In this document: positions 7,582-16,266 of the stretch, one piece after another
How the letters are laid out: every line of letters begins with the position of its first letter
Numbering within the stretch: the first letter of the stretch is position 1
Assembly (NCBI GenBank): GCA_934402055.1
Contig: CAKRTC010000010.1
Coordinates: forward strand, 1-59,284
Reading direction: 5' to 3'
Length of the DNA: 59,284 nucleotides
DNA from: an uncultured Lachnospiraceae bacterium
GTDB lineage: Bacteria > Bacillota > Clostridia > Lachnospirales > Lachnospiraceae
The notes under the pieces: generated by a model
Seen by the model: only the letters and a program-made list of their open reading frames with translations
Database searches by the model: none
What the model was told of the DNA's origin: nothing
Program-made: the position numbers and the translations under genes

Positions 7582-8826
7582 ATGAAAGAGATGATTAAGT
7601 CTGAATATGCACCTTTCCTGACATTAGAATACATGACAACCGAGGAAGAAAATAAGTTATTTGACCGTAAGTCTGCCGGAATTAAGCCGAGTGATCTTGC
7701 GCCGCATATTTCAGCATTTGCCAATGCGCAGGGCTGTACCTTAATTATAGGAATCAGTGATAAAACGAAAAAAATCGAAGGAATTAATTCTTATGGCAAT
7801 GAGAAAATTAATAGTTTTCTCTTGGCTCCAAAGGACTGTTGTAAACCGATGCCGAACTTTAAGGAAGAGTTTCTTGAAGTTATAAATTATAAGGGAGAAA
7901 AGGATCGGCTTTTACTGCTGCATATAGAAGCAAGCGTAGATCAAGTTATAAGACTTACTAACGATTCGACTTACCTTAGAATCGGGGATAAATCCAAAGA
8001 GTTAAAGGGAGAAGATCTGCGCAATTTGGAATATGCTAAGAGTACACGGCATTATGAAGATGAGTGCAATGAAGATGCAGATGTAATAGATCTGGATCAG
8101 GAGCTGATTGAAGCTTATAAGGAACGTATTGGAGCAGTTGGGATAGATACAGAACAGATGTTAAGGGCAAGGGGATTTATACGCAGATTCTATGGGGAAA
8201 TGCATTTGACAAATGCTGCAGTTCTTTTATTTGCAGAGAATCCTTTGCGATTTTATCCAAACTGCAGAATACGTTTTGTAAGATACGATGGCACATCTGA
8301 AATGCTCGGTACACAGATGAACATCGTGAAAGATGTGAATATTGAGAAACCCATTCTTCGGATTATCGATGATGCAAAGAAATTTATTGCGACACAATTG
8401 CGAGAGTTTACTGCATTAAATCCGGAAACAGGGATGTTCCAAAGTGTTCCGGAATATCCTGAATTTGCCTGGCTTGAGGGAATTGTAAATGCAGTAACGC
8501 ATAGAGAGTATGGGATGTCTGGAAGATATATCAAGGTCTCAATGTTTGATGACAGGTTGGAGATCGAAAGCCCTGGAAAATTGCCAAATATTGTAAATAT
8601 AGAAAATATTCAGACTACGCGTTATTCAAGAAATCCGAGAATTGCCAGAGTGCTCACAGAATTCGGATGGGTTAGGGAATTGAATGAGGGTGTAAAACGA
8701 ATTTATTCAGATATGAGTGCTTTTTATCTAGAGCCACCTGTTTATTCTGAACCTGAGCAGTCTGTTAAACTGACTTTGAAAAACAACATTGAAATGAGAA
8801 CGATGAGGCAGATTATAAGGAATTAA
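7582..8826 (+). CDS. AlbA_2 (Schlafen-type) ATP-binding regulator, short C-terminus
   Basis: This 414-residue protein has an N-terminal AlbA_2/Schlafen-like nucleic-acid-binding domain (about 20-145; SAFANAQGCTLIIGI) and a GHKL-type ATPase-like domain (about 290-370; EGIVNAVTHREYG, then a DxRLEIESPGKLP loop). Proteins of this family are called divergent AAA or putative transcriptional regulators. Relatives usually carry a winged helix of 60-100 residues at the C-terminus; here the protein stops at MRQIIRN, directly before a TTCGAAG repeat, so the tail may be lost by frameshift. The ribosome binding site is weak. Flanking palindromes hint at autoregulation. Several relatives sit in defence or mobile regions, which fits this neighbourhood. 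Confidence 0.75.
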   Translation: MKEMIKSEYAPFLTLEYMTTEEENKLFDRKSAGIKPSDLAPHISAFANAQGCTLIIGISDKTKKIEGINSYGNEKINSFLLAPKDCCKPMPNFKEEFLEVINYKGEKDRLLLLHIEASVDQVIRLTNDSTYLRIGDKSKELKGEDLRNLEYAKSTRHYEDECNEDADVIDLDQELIEAYKERIGAVGIDTEQMLRARGFIRRFYGEMHLTNAAVLLFAENPLRFYPNCRIRFVRYDGTSEMLGTQMNIVKDVNIEKPILRIIDDAKKFIATQLREFTALNPETGMFQSVPEYPEFAWLEGIVNAVTHREYGMSGRYIKVSMFDDRLEIESPGKLPNIVNIENIQTTRYSRNPRIARVLTEFGWVRELNEGVKRIYSDMSAFYLEPPVYSEPEQSVKLTLKNNIEMRTMRQIIRN

Positions 8827-8847
8827 ACTTCGAAGTTACTTCGAAGT
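8827..8847 (+). repeat. two ACTTCGAAGT palindromes after the ATPase gene
   Basis: The perfect 10-bp palindrome ACTTCGAAGT occurs at 8827-8836 and 8838-8847, one base apart. The following AGAAA is also shared with the upstream array (TTCGAAGTAGAAA at 7558-7570 and 8840-8852). It starts at the base after the stop codon. In another frame it would read F-E-V-T-S-K, so it could also be a leftover of a lost C-terminal coding repeat. Confidence 0.5.
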
Positions 8848-9043
8848 AGAAAAGATGAGCGTTCATTCCTGGTTTATAAAATTTGTTAATTAAGAGAAAA
8901 TGCGATAGGTCGTATTGGAGTGTTTATAATGGGTCAGTATCTGTCTACTAAACAGGACAATCCCTAAAAATTTGTCCACCAAATGGGGAGCACTTTACAA
9001 AATGCATCGGCCCCTGTTTTTGATATCCGGCAGCAGCTTGCTG

Positions 9044-9436
9044 TCAGCGGATATAGAAAAATATCTCGGTGATATATTCATTTTCATCGCCTGAAGAAAT
9101 ATAGTCATTGATACAGAATTCGTAGGCATCGGAAATTATCTCGAGCTGATGGTCTTTACAGAATTCCAAGAGCTTGATATAGGATCGTTCCACAGATTCA
9201 TATGTACCGCAATGATAGATGCTAGCGGCTTTGCCGCTTTTAAGTGTCACTATGTTTGTGGCTTTTGAGGTCTCTTCAATTGGCAGAAAGGCGGTTTGAG
9301 CTTCCATATATCTGCCTTCTGCAATATTTTTATACGGAACGATAACTCCGGTCTGGAAAAAGATAGGAAGCTCATCCTTAAGCGCCTGCGAAAAGCATTT
9401 TTTCGTTGCAATCCTGATTTGCAGTTTCGTATTATT
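9044..9436 (-). pseudogene. MerR-type regulator remnant (GyrI-like effector domain only)
   Basis: The frame from a stop at 9439 down to 9044 encodes a GyrI-like ligand-binding domain typical of the C-terminal half of MerR/BltR multidrug regulators: KLQIRIATKKCFS, a strand with Y-H-C-G-x-Y, and the closing D-Y-x-x-S-G-D-E-x-E-Y-x-T-E-I. The DNA-binding N-terminus is absent, and the only ATG (9307) lies within the domain. It is therefore probably a decayed regulator, although a short stand-alone GyrI-like protein from 9307 cannot be excluded. Confidence 0.6.
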
Positions 9437-9685
9437 CTAAGTGAAAAATAAACGATAGTTATTTGTATATATTATCCAAAATGATTCCATGATTATCTAT
9501 TTGCAATAATCCTTATCCTGTGAAACAATGATATTACTTTCAGCAAGCCGTCGGTGGCTTGCGGCATATGCATTTTCATGAACTTATAAACATATCTGAA
9601 AATATCTTGAGTATCTATCAACATATTAACGCATGCATCAGGTCTGATTATTGTGCATGCCAAAGTAAAAAAGGAGAATATGATA

Positions 9686-10558
9686 ATGAAAACAAGCGAA
9701 TGCAACATCAATTCAGCATCTACAGATTTCAAAAGAACTATCGTACCTTTTCAGGAACAGACCATCAGGAATAACTTCATGTTCGGAGAAGTAATGAAGG
9801 ACGGCAATAACTGTAAAGAATTTCTTGAGCTGGTGCTCAATAAAAAGATCAGTGAACTTCAAATAATTCAGAATGAAAAGTCTATACTTCCTCATCCCGA
9901 TTACCACGGGGTAAGACTGGATGTATTTGTAAAGGATGACGAAGGAACAGCCTATAATATCGAGATGCAGGTAGCACGAGACCATATAGAACAAAGAGCC
10001 AGATATTACCACAGCCAGATGGATGCCGAGCTGCTGCTTGCAGGCAATAAATACAATGAGCTGCCTAAATCTTATGTCATATTTATTTGCTGTCATGATC
10101 CCCTCAAAATGAAGAAATACGTGTATAATATAGTAAGCAGATGTAAAGAAGTTCCCGAACTTGAATATGGCGACGGAGTACAGACCATTTTTCTAAGTAC
10201 TAAGGGCACAAATGATGATGAAGTCTCGGCTGAGATCATAAAGTTTCTCAACTATGTAGGAGACGATCTGAGTGAATCGACGAGAGATTTCGAAAGCGAA
10301 TTTGTAAAGAAACTGCAGGCATCTATAGCCAGAATAAAACAGATGAGAGGGAAGGAGGCAGAATATATGAATACTGAATTGATAATGCAAGACAGATACG
10401 ATGCGGGTAAAGCTGAAGGACGTGTTGAAGAACGTGACAGTTTGATTGTAAATGCTTTAGAAAAACTGCCGGATGCATTCAAGGTATCTGAAATCCTTGG
10501 GCTTTCTGTCGACTATGTTCTAAAGGTCGCTAATGAGCACAACATATTATTGAAATGA
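9686..10558 (+). CDS. Rpn-family PD-(D/E)XK nuclease
   Basis: This 290-residue protein matches the Rpn/PD-(D/E)XK nuclease family transposase group (TIGR01784-like): an N-terminal NNFMFGEVM motif, the nuclease core R-L-D-V-F-V-K-D-D-x-G with I-E-M-Q, and a charged C-terminal helical tail ending in a small HTH-like LGLSVDYVLKVANEH module. Rpn proteins are DNA endonucleases linked to recombination and, in some cases, phage defence; they are usually multicopy and vary in their tails. AAGGAG at 9671 supports ATG 9686 (9-base spacing) over ATG 9680. A detached copy of a similar tail follows, and another Rpn gene enters at the right window end. Confidence 0.85.
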   Translation: MKTSECNINSASTDFKRTIVPFQEQTIRNNFMFGEVMKDGNNCKEFLELVLNKKISELQIIQNEKSILPHPDYHGVRLDVFVKDDEGTAYNIEMQVARDHIEQRARYYHSQMDAELLLAGNKYNELPKSYVIFICCHDPLKMKKYVYNIVSRCKEVPELEYGDGVQTIFLSTKGTNDDEVSAEIIKFLNYVGDDLSESTRDFESEFVKKLQASIARIKQMRGKEAEYMNTELIMQDRYDAGKAEGRVEERDSLIVNALEKLPDAFKVSEILGLSVDYVLKVANEHNILLK

Positions 10559-10573
10559 TATCCGCCCAATAGA

Positions 10574-10666
10574 AAATATAGAACAAAGAGTGCTGCCTTA
10601 TTTGATGTGTCTCCGGAATATGTAAGACAAATTGCATCGGAGCATGGAATAATATTGAAGGATTGA
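10574..10666 (+). pseudogene. orphan C-terminal tail of an Rpn-family gene
   Basis: The frame reads KYRTKSA then ALFDVSPEYVRQIASEHGI and stops at 10664. It is nearly identical to the C-terminus of the partial Rpn gene at 59156-59284, and related to the tail of the intact gene just upstream. No start codon or nuclease core is attached. It is best seen as debris of tail exchange or duplication. Confidence 0.65.
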
Positions 10667-10675
10667 TAATAATAT

Positions 10676-10713
10676 TTTAATAAGAGGCGGTTATTTCCGC
10701 CTCTTTATTAAAT
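10676..10713 (+). terminator. intrinsic terminator after the Rpn gene
   Basis: Arms AGAGGCGG (10683-10690) and CCGCCTCT (10697-10704) with loop TTATTT form an 8-bp GC-rich stem, extended by flanking TTTAATA/TATTAAA pairing. The T-rich 3' side fits rho-independent termination, and near-symmetry may make it work both ways. Confidence 0.8.
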
Positions 10714-10776
10714 ATCATACCGATTGTATGGTAATGACAGAATCATAGTTTAAGACAACTGATATAAATTTAAAGT

Positions 10777-10923
10777 ATGAAATTTGAAAATCATAATCCG
10801 GAGGACAGGATAGTGAAAGCGGTATTTCTTGTGGATAATAACGGAACTGAGACGATTGAGACCGAAAAGGGACTTGTGATATTTAACAGCTGCTGTCATG
10901 GCGGAACTATGAATATAATCTGA
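10777..10923 (+). pseudogene. MBL-fold metallohydrolase fragment
   Basis: A 48-codon frame includes E-K-G-L-V-I-F-N-S-C-C-H-G-G and ends M-N-I-I. This matches the C-middle segment of metallo-beta-lactamase-fold hydrolases, where a GLVVFNSCSHGG-like strand carries the third metal-binding His. The upstream HxHxDH part and the downstream part are absent. It lies between the Rpn debris and the Wadjet operon, consistent with repeated insertion and deletion here. Confidence 0.6.
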
Positions 10924-10987
10924 GAAGTTTTGATATATTTGTGTTGAAGCATTAACGTGATGTTTCAAATTCAAGAGGTAGTTTACT

Positions 10988-12406
10988 ATGCTGTTCGACA
11001 TTGTTCCGGATAATTTTTTTCATCCGCTTGCGGCAAAGAGCAAAACTGTATATTGGGAATGTATATGCATATTGTTTCGGATAACCAATTCGGAACTTAG
11101 TTTTGGTATAGAGAGAAATTATCTTGTAGATGAGCTGCAATATTATTTTGAATCGGACCTATCTGCTGATATAGGCGATGATGCGGAGGATATTGATGTA
11201 TCTGATTCTAAGGCTTTGAAGACCGGAATAATGTCACCGAGGGATAAGGCTAATTTAATGCTCAGACAGCTGGAACGCTGGGGCTGGATATATACAGATA
11301 CCGATATGAGCTATGTACAGCGGGTTAATTTCAGAGACTATGCAATATCAATAATCCGTTCGTTGAGTTCACTTGAAGAAAAAGATCATCCTGAGTACCA
11401 AGCATATGTATATACTATCTACAATCTTGTAAAAGCCGGAAGTGAGCAAGCAGGGATAGGGCTGCTTCAGATTGTTGAAAATACGGAAGCGTTGATAGCA
11501 GGACTTAAGAGCCTTAATGCAAATATAAAAAAGTATATAGATTCATTGACGCGGTACAGTAATGTTGCGGAGATTTTAGATGCATTGCTTAATGATTATT
11601 ATACTAATATTATAGATAAGGCATATCACCGTTTAATGACATCGGATAATGTTGCAAGATTCAGGCCTGAAATAATCGGAAAGCTGGAATCATTTTCAAG
11701 AAGCGGAAAATACCTGGATAGAGCCGCAGAACAGATAGCAGAGATCAAAGAAATATCTCTGCAGGATGCAAGAGAACTTACACTTACAATGCTTCATAAT
11801 GTTGTGGATGCATTCAGAAAGATGGATCAGATAATTGAAGACATCAATAAGAAAAATATGAAATATCAACGTGCTGCTATAAACAGAGCAAGATTTCTGT
11901 TGTCAAGCAGTGATGATATACGGGGACAGTTAAAGAATATCATAGGATTTATCGGTGAACAGGCACAAGAGCTTAGTATAGACCACAATACGGTATACGA
12001 ATTTGAACAACTTGATCGTTTGATAAAATTGTTTACGGTTAGCTATATAGATATGGATTCATTGTATTCACCTGCGGCGGGAAGAAGGGAGTTTAAACCC
12101 GAGCCAATTGCAGAGATCGCAATAGATGAAGCTGAGAGGAATTTTAAGCACCGGAATATGATAGAAAAGCTGCGTAATAATATTAATCCGGATAAAATCA
12201 ACGCGTATGTAGTGGCTCAGTTAGGTGACCGAAAAGCCATGAAAGCTTCGGAACTTGATATCAGTAATATAGAAGGATTTATAAAACTGATATATATAAG
12301 GCTTTACAGTTTACGTAAAAATATGTGCTATGAACTTGAATCAGGGGAAATGACAGAAAAATCGGGCTACAGATTCAGGGACTACCTTATAAGACGAAAG
12401 GATTGA
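10988..12406 (+). CDS. jetA: Wadjet subunit JetA (DUF5716-like)
   Basis: This 472-residue, mostly helical protein matches the JetA family recognised as DUF5716: the start MLFDIVPDNFFHPL, a winged-helix-like N-terminus including LRQLERWGWIYTD, and long helices to the end. JetA is the kleisin-like subunit of Wadjet, an SMC-type machine that extrudes and cleaves small circular DNA, so blocking plasmids. The start is supported by AGAGGTAG about 8 bases upstream. It is the first of four tightly packed genes; jetB starts 4 bp after its stop. The JetA family differs from the DUF3375 version of classical type I, so the subtype is probably not type I; this is inferred from recognition only. Confidence 0.85.
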   Translation: MLFDIVPDNFFHPLAAKSKTVYWECICILFRITNSELSFGIERNYLVDELQYYFESDLSADIGDDAEDIDVSDSKALKTGIMSPRDKANLMLRQLERWGWIYTDTDMSYVQRVNFRDYAISIIRSLSSLEEKDHPEYQAYVYTIYNLVKAGSEQAGIGLLQIVENTEALIAGLKSLNANIKKYIDSLTRYSNVAEILDALLNDYYTNIIDKAYHRLMTSDNVARFRPEIIGKLESFSRSGKYLDRAAEQIAEIKEISLQDARELTLTMLHNVVDAFRKMDQIIEDINKKNMKYQRAAINRARFLLSSSDDIRGQLKNIIGFIGEQAQELSIDHNTVYEFEQLDRLIKLFTVSYIDMDSLYSPAAGRREFKPEPIAEIAIDEAERNFKHRNMIEKLRNNINPDKINAYVVAQLGDRKAMKASELDISNIEGFIKLIYIRLYSLRKNMCYELESGEMTEKSGYRFRDYLIRRKD

Positions 12407-12410
12407 TGTC

Positions 12411-13040
12411 ATGGTTTTATTTGAAGATATGCATGATCGTGATATAGAAGAATTTAAGCGCGTATGCAACAGACTTATGAGCATGTGCTTTATTAATAAA
12501 CAAAATGCATCAACAAAGAGTGATTACTACTTCATAATACGCCATAAGAATGAGTTTATGCAGTATCTTGATGTCCTCGGCTTTTCGCTTGATATAAATG
12601 AGCACTATGGTGCAATACAGCTTGTAAACAGGGAAGGCTATAACCATGCAAGGCTTAAGCTGGCGGAATCAATTATCCTATTGATATTGAGGGTGATATA
12701 TGATGAAAAAAAACGAGAGCTGTCATTGGGCGATGTTGTTATAAACATAGGCGATATTCAGGAAAAATACATTTCCATGAGGATACGAGACAAACAGATC
12801 GATAAGACTACTATGAGTAATACTTTGCAGCTGTTCAAGCGTTACAATATAGTGGAACTGTTGGATAGAGATCTGACACAGGAAGACGCCCGGATAGTTA
12901 TATATGATTCCATACTTATGGCGGTAAGAGTTGATGACATTAAGCGTGTAAACGAGCTATTGGATAAATATAGAAAGGGAGCAGCAGATGAAAATACTGA
13001 AGAAGATGCGTCTGATAAATTGGCACAGATTTCCGAATGA
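12411..13040 (+). CDS. jetB: Wadjet subunit JetB (DUF4194-like)
   Basis: This 209-residue protein fits the DUF4194/JetB family, a MukE/KITE-like accessory subunit with tandem winged helices that bridges kleisin JetA and the SMC JetC. Visible features are the N-terminal DIEEFKRVCNRLMS helix, the ARLKLAESIILLILRVIYDE helix, and a C-terminal winged helix ending in an acidic tail. GAAAGGATTG serves as ribosome binding site. Its 3' end overlaps jetC by 53 bp in another frame, so the C-terminal tail is encoded within the start of jetC, a strong sign of co-translation. Confidence 0.85.
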   Translation: MVLFEDMHDRDIEEFKRVCNRLMSMCFINKQNASTKSDYYFIIRHKNEFMQYLDVLGFSLDINEHYGAIQLVNREGYNHARLKLAESIILLILRVIYDEKKRELSLGDVVINIGDIQEKYISMRIRDKQIDKTTMSNTLQLFKRYNIVELLDRDLTQEDARIVIYDSILMAVRVDDIKRVNELLDKYRKGAADENTEEDASDKLAQISE

Positions 13041-16000
13041 AACAATTGAATTCGGCCGCGCTGTGCTGCTCTCGGGTGAAAACGGAGCCGGCAAATCTAC
13101 AATTCTTGATGCGATACAATTTGTCATAACCTGCTCAAAGTCTAATTTTAATAAGGCGGCGCATGAAAAAGGAAAGCGTAATTTAAACAGTTATATAAGA
13201 TGCAAGACCGGACAGGAAACCAGGCCCTATGAGCGTACCGGAGAGTTGTCGGCTCATATTGCGCTTGAATTTTTTGATGAATCCAGAAAGCGCAGTTTTG
13301 TTATAGGCGTTGTTATGGATTCACAGACGGAGGAGAAGGAACCGAATACCGCATGGTATTTAATGGAAAACACGGTATTATCCGATAAGCTGTTCTTTAA
13401 CGGTAAACAAATAAAGGGAATACAGGCTTTCAGGGCTACAAATAAAGAAATAGGAAATTGGTCGCCTACAGTGGGGGAGGCCAGAAAGATGATATTGTCG
13501 AGATTGGGAAGACTTAATGATAAGTTCTTCTCATTAATACCAAAGGCAATGGCATTTAAGCCTATAAAGGATATTAAAGAATTTGTCTATTCATATGTAT
13601 TGGACGAAAGGGAGGTTAATATTGATTCCTTAAGAGAAAATGTCAGGAGCTACCGTGAGCTTGAACGCATGTTGGAGGATGTAAGGAAGCGAATATCAGA
13701 GCTTGAATTGATACGATCAAAGGAAGAAGAGACAGAGAGATATATTAATCTTGATAAGAGCTATGAGTATTATATAGCAAGAGCAGAGCAGGACGTGATC
13801 AATGAGCAGCTTGAGAATGCAGAAAGGATGACGCGGGATGCCGAACAGTTGACAGAGCGCTTAAAGCTGCTGCTTTCGGGACAGAATGAGACCAAGCAAA
13901 CAAAAGAAGAGCTAAGGGATGCACTGATATCGGAGCTTGGAAGCAGTAGTGAATACCAGGCATTGCATGAATTCGAACGGCGTAGTAATGAACTTAAAAA
14001 TGCGATAGTTCAAGATAAGAATGATGTCAAAGAGCTGAAAAACAGTGCCAAGACTGCTGTCAGTGTCGGAGATGCGCTTGTCGAGGCGGCTTTAAATGAA
14101 GAAATTGCTGTTGATACAAATGAAATGGCTGCATTTAAAGCGTATATCAATAAGCTGCGTAACATTGATGACTGCGAGTATCTGTCGGAAATTGATGCAG
14201 GTGCTGACAGCGCCGCAGAATTGAAGACAAAGCTTCGTAATGAAACGACAATAAAGGCGGCTCAGCTTTCGGTTGAAGAAAACAATAAAAAAGAAGAGTT
14301 AAGGAATATCAGACACAGGGCCGATGAATTAAGAGCGCACAGATTTGTTTATCCGCGCGGAGTCAATGAACTTAAGCAGCGGATACAAGACGAGTTGATA
14401 AAGCTTGGTAAAAAGACGGAGGCTCGTGTTCTGTGTGAGATGCTTGAGATAGTTGATCCGGAATGGCAGAATGCGGTGGAAGGTTATCTTAATACACAGC
14501 GCTTCTATATTATAGTCGAACCCGATGATTTTGATCTTGCATTAAGTGTCTATGATAAACTGAGAGAAGCAAAAACTGTATATGGAGTAGGACTTATTAA
14601 TACAGCAAAGCTTGAAGAATACGATGAAGTGCCAAAGGGCAGTCTTGCAGAGACTGTAAGCTCTAAAAATATCTGGGCAAGGCGTTATATCAATATGATA
14701 TTGGGCAAGGTACATTGTTGTGACAGCTATAGAGAGCTTAAGAAATATCCGACAGCTATAACAAAGCAATGCATGAGATATCAGAACCATGTTGTATCGG
14801 CAATTAAGCCCGAGATATATGAAACACCATTTATCGGAGCAGGAGCAATCAAACGTCAGCTTGCTGTTGCAGAAGAGGCGTTAAAGCTGACAGAGTCGGA
14901 AATCAAAAAATTGCATAGTAAGATCGATACACTTAATCGTATGGTAAAGCTTGCAGATCCTGCCGCAGATATAGCTGTTAAAAACACTTGGAAATTTCTG
15001 GAACGTCTGAGGGTGCATGAAAATAACCTTAATGAGTGTAAGCTGCATATTAAAAAGCTAAAGGAGAATGAAACTCTTATACAAAAGACCATACAATTGG
15101 ATGCAATCAAGAAAGAAATCATTTGTATAGAGAATAAGATAGCTGAGCTGAATATTGATTATGGCAAAGCAGAAGAATCTATCAATCGTGAAAAGCAAAG
15201 GGCAGAATTCTTAAGACAAGATTTGCTTAGACAGACAGAGTACACAGTGGGACTCGGAGAAAAGCTGTGGGAGGAATACAATGATGCCGAAGCGGAGTAC
15301 CTGAAGATAAAAAAGGACAGAAGTGCCGCGAAGCTTAAAGAGAATTATGAGAGAACGAGAAAAGCAAATCAGACGCTTCGTGAAAAATCAGAGACGGAAA
15401 TGATCCGTGCTATGCAGGCTTATAAATCTGCACATGATTTTGGTGCAGCGGACAGTTTACTCGGATATCCTGAGTTTGCTGCTGAATATGACAAGCTTAA
15501 GAATTCAAAATTACTTGAATATGAGGACAAGGTATATCGTGCGCGAAATGCTGCGGAGGAGGAATTTCGCGAACAGTTTCTGGCAAAGCTGCAGGAGAAT
15601 ATCCGTCAGGCAAGAATGGATTTTAGAGAGCTTAACAGGGCACTGTCTGAGATATCATTTGCAAGGGAACAATATGAATTTCTGTATGAACCAAAAACAT
15701 CTATGAAAAAGTTTTATACAATGATAATGGATGACAGAAACATAGGCGGCGGAGATTCTATATTCGGAACAGTGTTTATGAATGAACACAGGGAAGTAAT
15801 AGACGAACTGTTTAATAAGCTTACCTTAAATGATGATGACGAAACGGATAAATTGCTCGAACAATATACCGATTACAGGACATATATGGATTATGATATC
15901 AAGATCATATTACCTGACGGAAATTATATGCTCTATTCCAAGGTTAGTGCAGAAAAGAGCGGAGGAGAGACCCAGAGCCCGTTTTATATCACTGTTGCCG

Positions 16001-16266
16001 CGTCATTTATACAGATGTACAAAAGCAGCGTAGGAGGAGATCCTGTCGGTCTTATGATGATGGATGAAGCCTTCAACAACATGGATGATGAGAGAATGGG
16101 CAGTGTTTTGGAGTTTATGACTAACCCCGAGTTACATCTGCAACTTATAATAGCTGCGCCACCGGGCAAGATACAGGACATAGGAAAATATACAGATAAA
16201 GTACTGCTTGCCATGCCGGAAGGGAAGTACAGCTTTATCGAGGACTTCACCAATGAAACGTTATGA
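12988..16266 (+). CDS. jetC: Wadjet SMC-like ATPase JetC
   Basis: This 1092-residue SMC/MukB-like ATPase has a Walker A GENGAGKST at residues 31-38, long coiled coils (about 215-450 and 600-830) around a hinge-like region, an ABC signature KSGGETQSPF near 970, and Walker B LMMMDEAFNN with D1026-E1027. JetC drives ATP-powered loop extrusion on circular DNA within Wadjet. GAAAGGGAGCAG lies immediately upstream of the ATG. It overlaps jetB at its start and jetD at its end (14 bp from the ATG at 16253). Length and motifs are complete with no frameshift, so the system looks intact. Confidence 0.93.
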   Translation: MKILKKMRLINWHRFPNETIEFGRAVLLSGENGAGKSTILDAIQFVITCSKSNFNKAAHEKGKRNLNSYIRCKTGQETRPYERTGELSAHIALEFFDESRKRSFVIGVVMDSQTEEKEPNTAWYLMENTVLSDKLFFNGKQIKGIQAFRATNKEIGNWSPTVGEARKMILSRLGRLNDKFFSLIPKAMAFKPIKDIKEFVYSYVLDEREVNIDSLRENVRSYRELERMLEDVRKRISELELIRSKEEETERYINLDKSYEYYIARAEQDVINEQLENAERMTRDAEQLTERLKLLLSGQNETKQTKEELRDALISELGSSSEYQALHEFERRSNELKNAIVQDKNDVKELKNSAKTAVSVGDALVEAALNEEIAVDTNEMAAFKAYINKLRNIDDCEYLSEIDAGADSAAELKTKLRNETTIKAAQLSVEENNKKEELRNIRHRADELRAHRFVYPRGVNELKQRIQDELIKLGKKTEARVLCEMLEIVDPEWQNAVEGYLNTQRFYIIVEPDDFDLALSVYDKLREAKTVYGVGLINTAKLEEYDEVPKGSLAETVSSKNIWARRYINMILGKVHCCDSYRELKKYPTAITKQCMRYQNHVVSAIKPEIYETPFIGAGAIKRQLAVAEEALKLTESEIKKLHSKIDTLNRMVKLADPAADIAVKNTWKFLERLRVHENNLNECKLHIKKLKENETLIQKTIQLDAIKKEIICIENKIAELNIDYGKAEESINREKQRAEFLRQDLLRQTEYTVGLGEKLWEEYNDAEAEYLKIKKDRSAAKLKENYERTRKANQTLREKSETEMIRAMQAYKSAHDFGAADSLLGYPEFAAEYDKLKNSKLLEYEDKVYRARNAAEEEFREQFLAKLQENIRQARMDFRELNRALSEISFAREQYEFLYEPKTSMKKFYTMIMDDRNIGGGDSIFGTVFMNEHREVIDELFNKLTLNDDDETDKLLEQYTDYRTYMDYDIKIILPDGNYMLYSKVSAEKSGGETQSPFYITVAASFIQMYKSSVGGDPVGLMMMDEAFNNMDDERMGSVLEFMTNPELHLQLIIAAPPGKIQDIGKYTDKVLLAMPEGKYSFIEDFTNETL

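Noticed and set aside
9023..9054. Hairpin ATATCCG/CGGATAT as a terminator of the MerR remnant
   Set aside because: No T-run follows the stem on either strand, and it overlaps the coding end.
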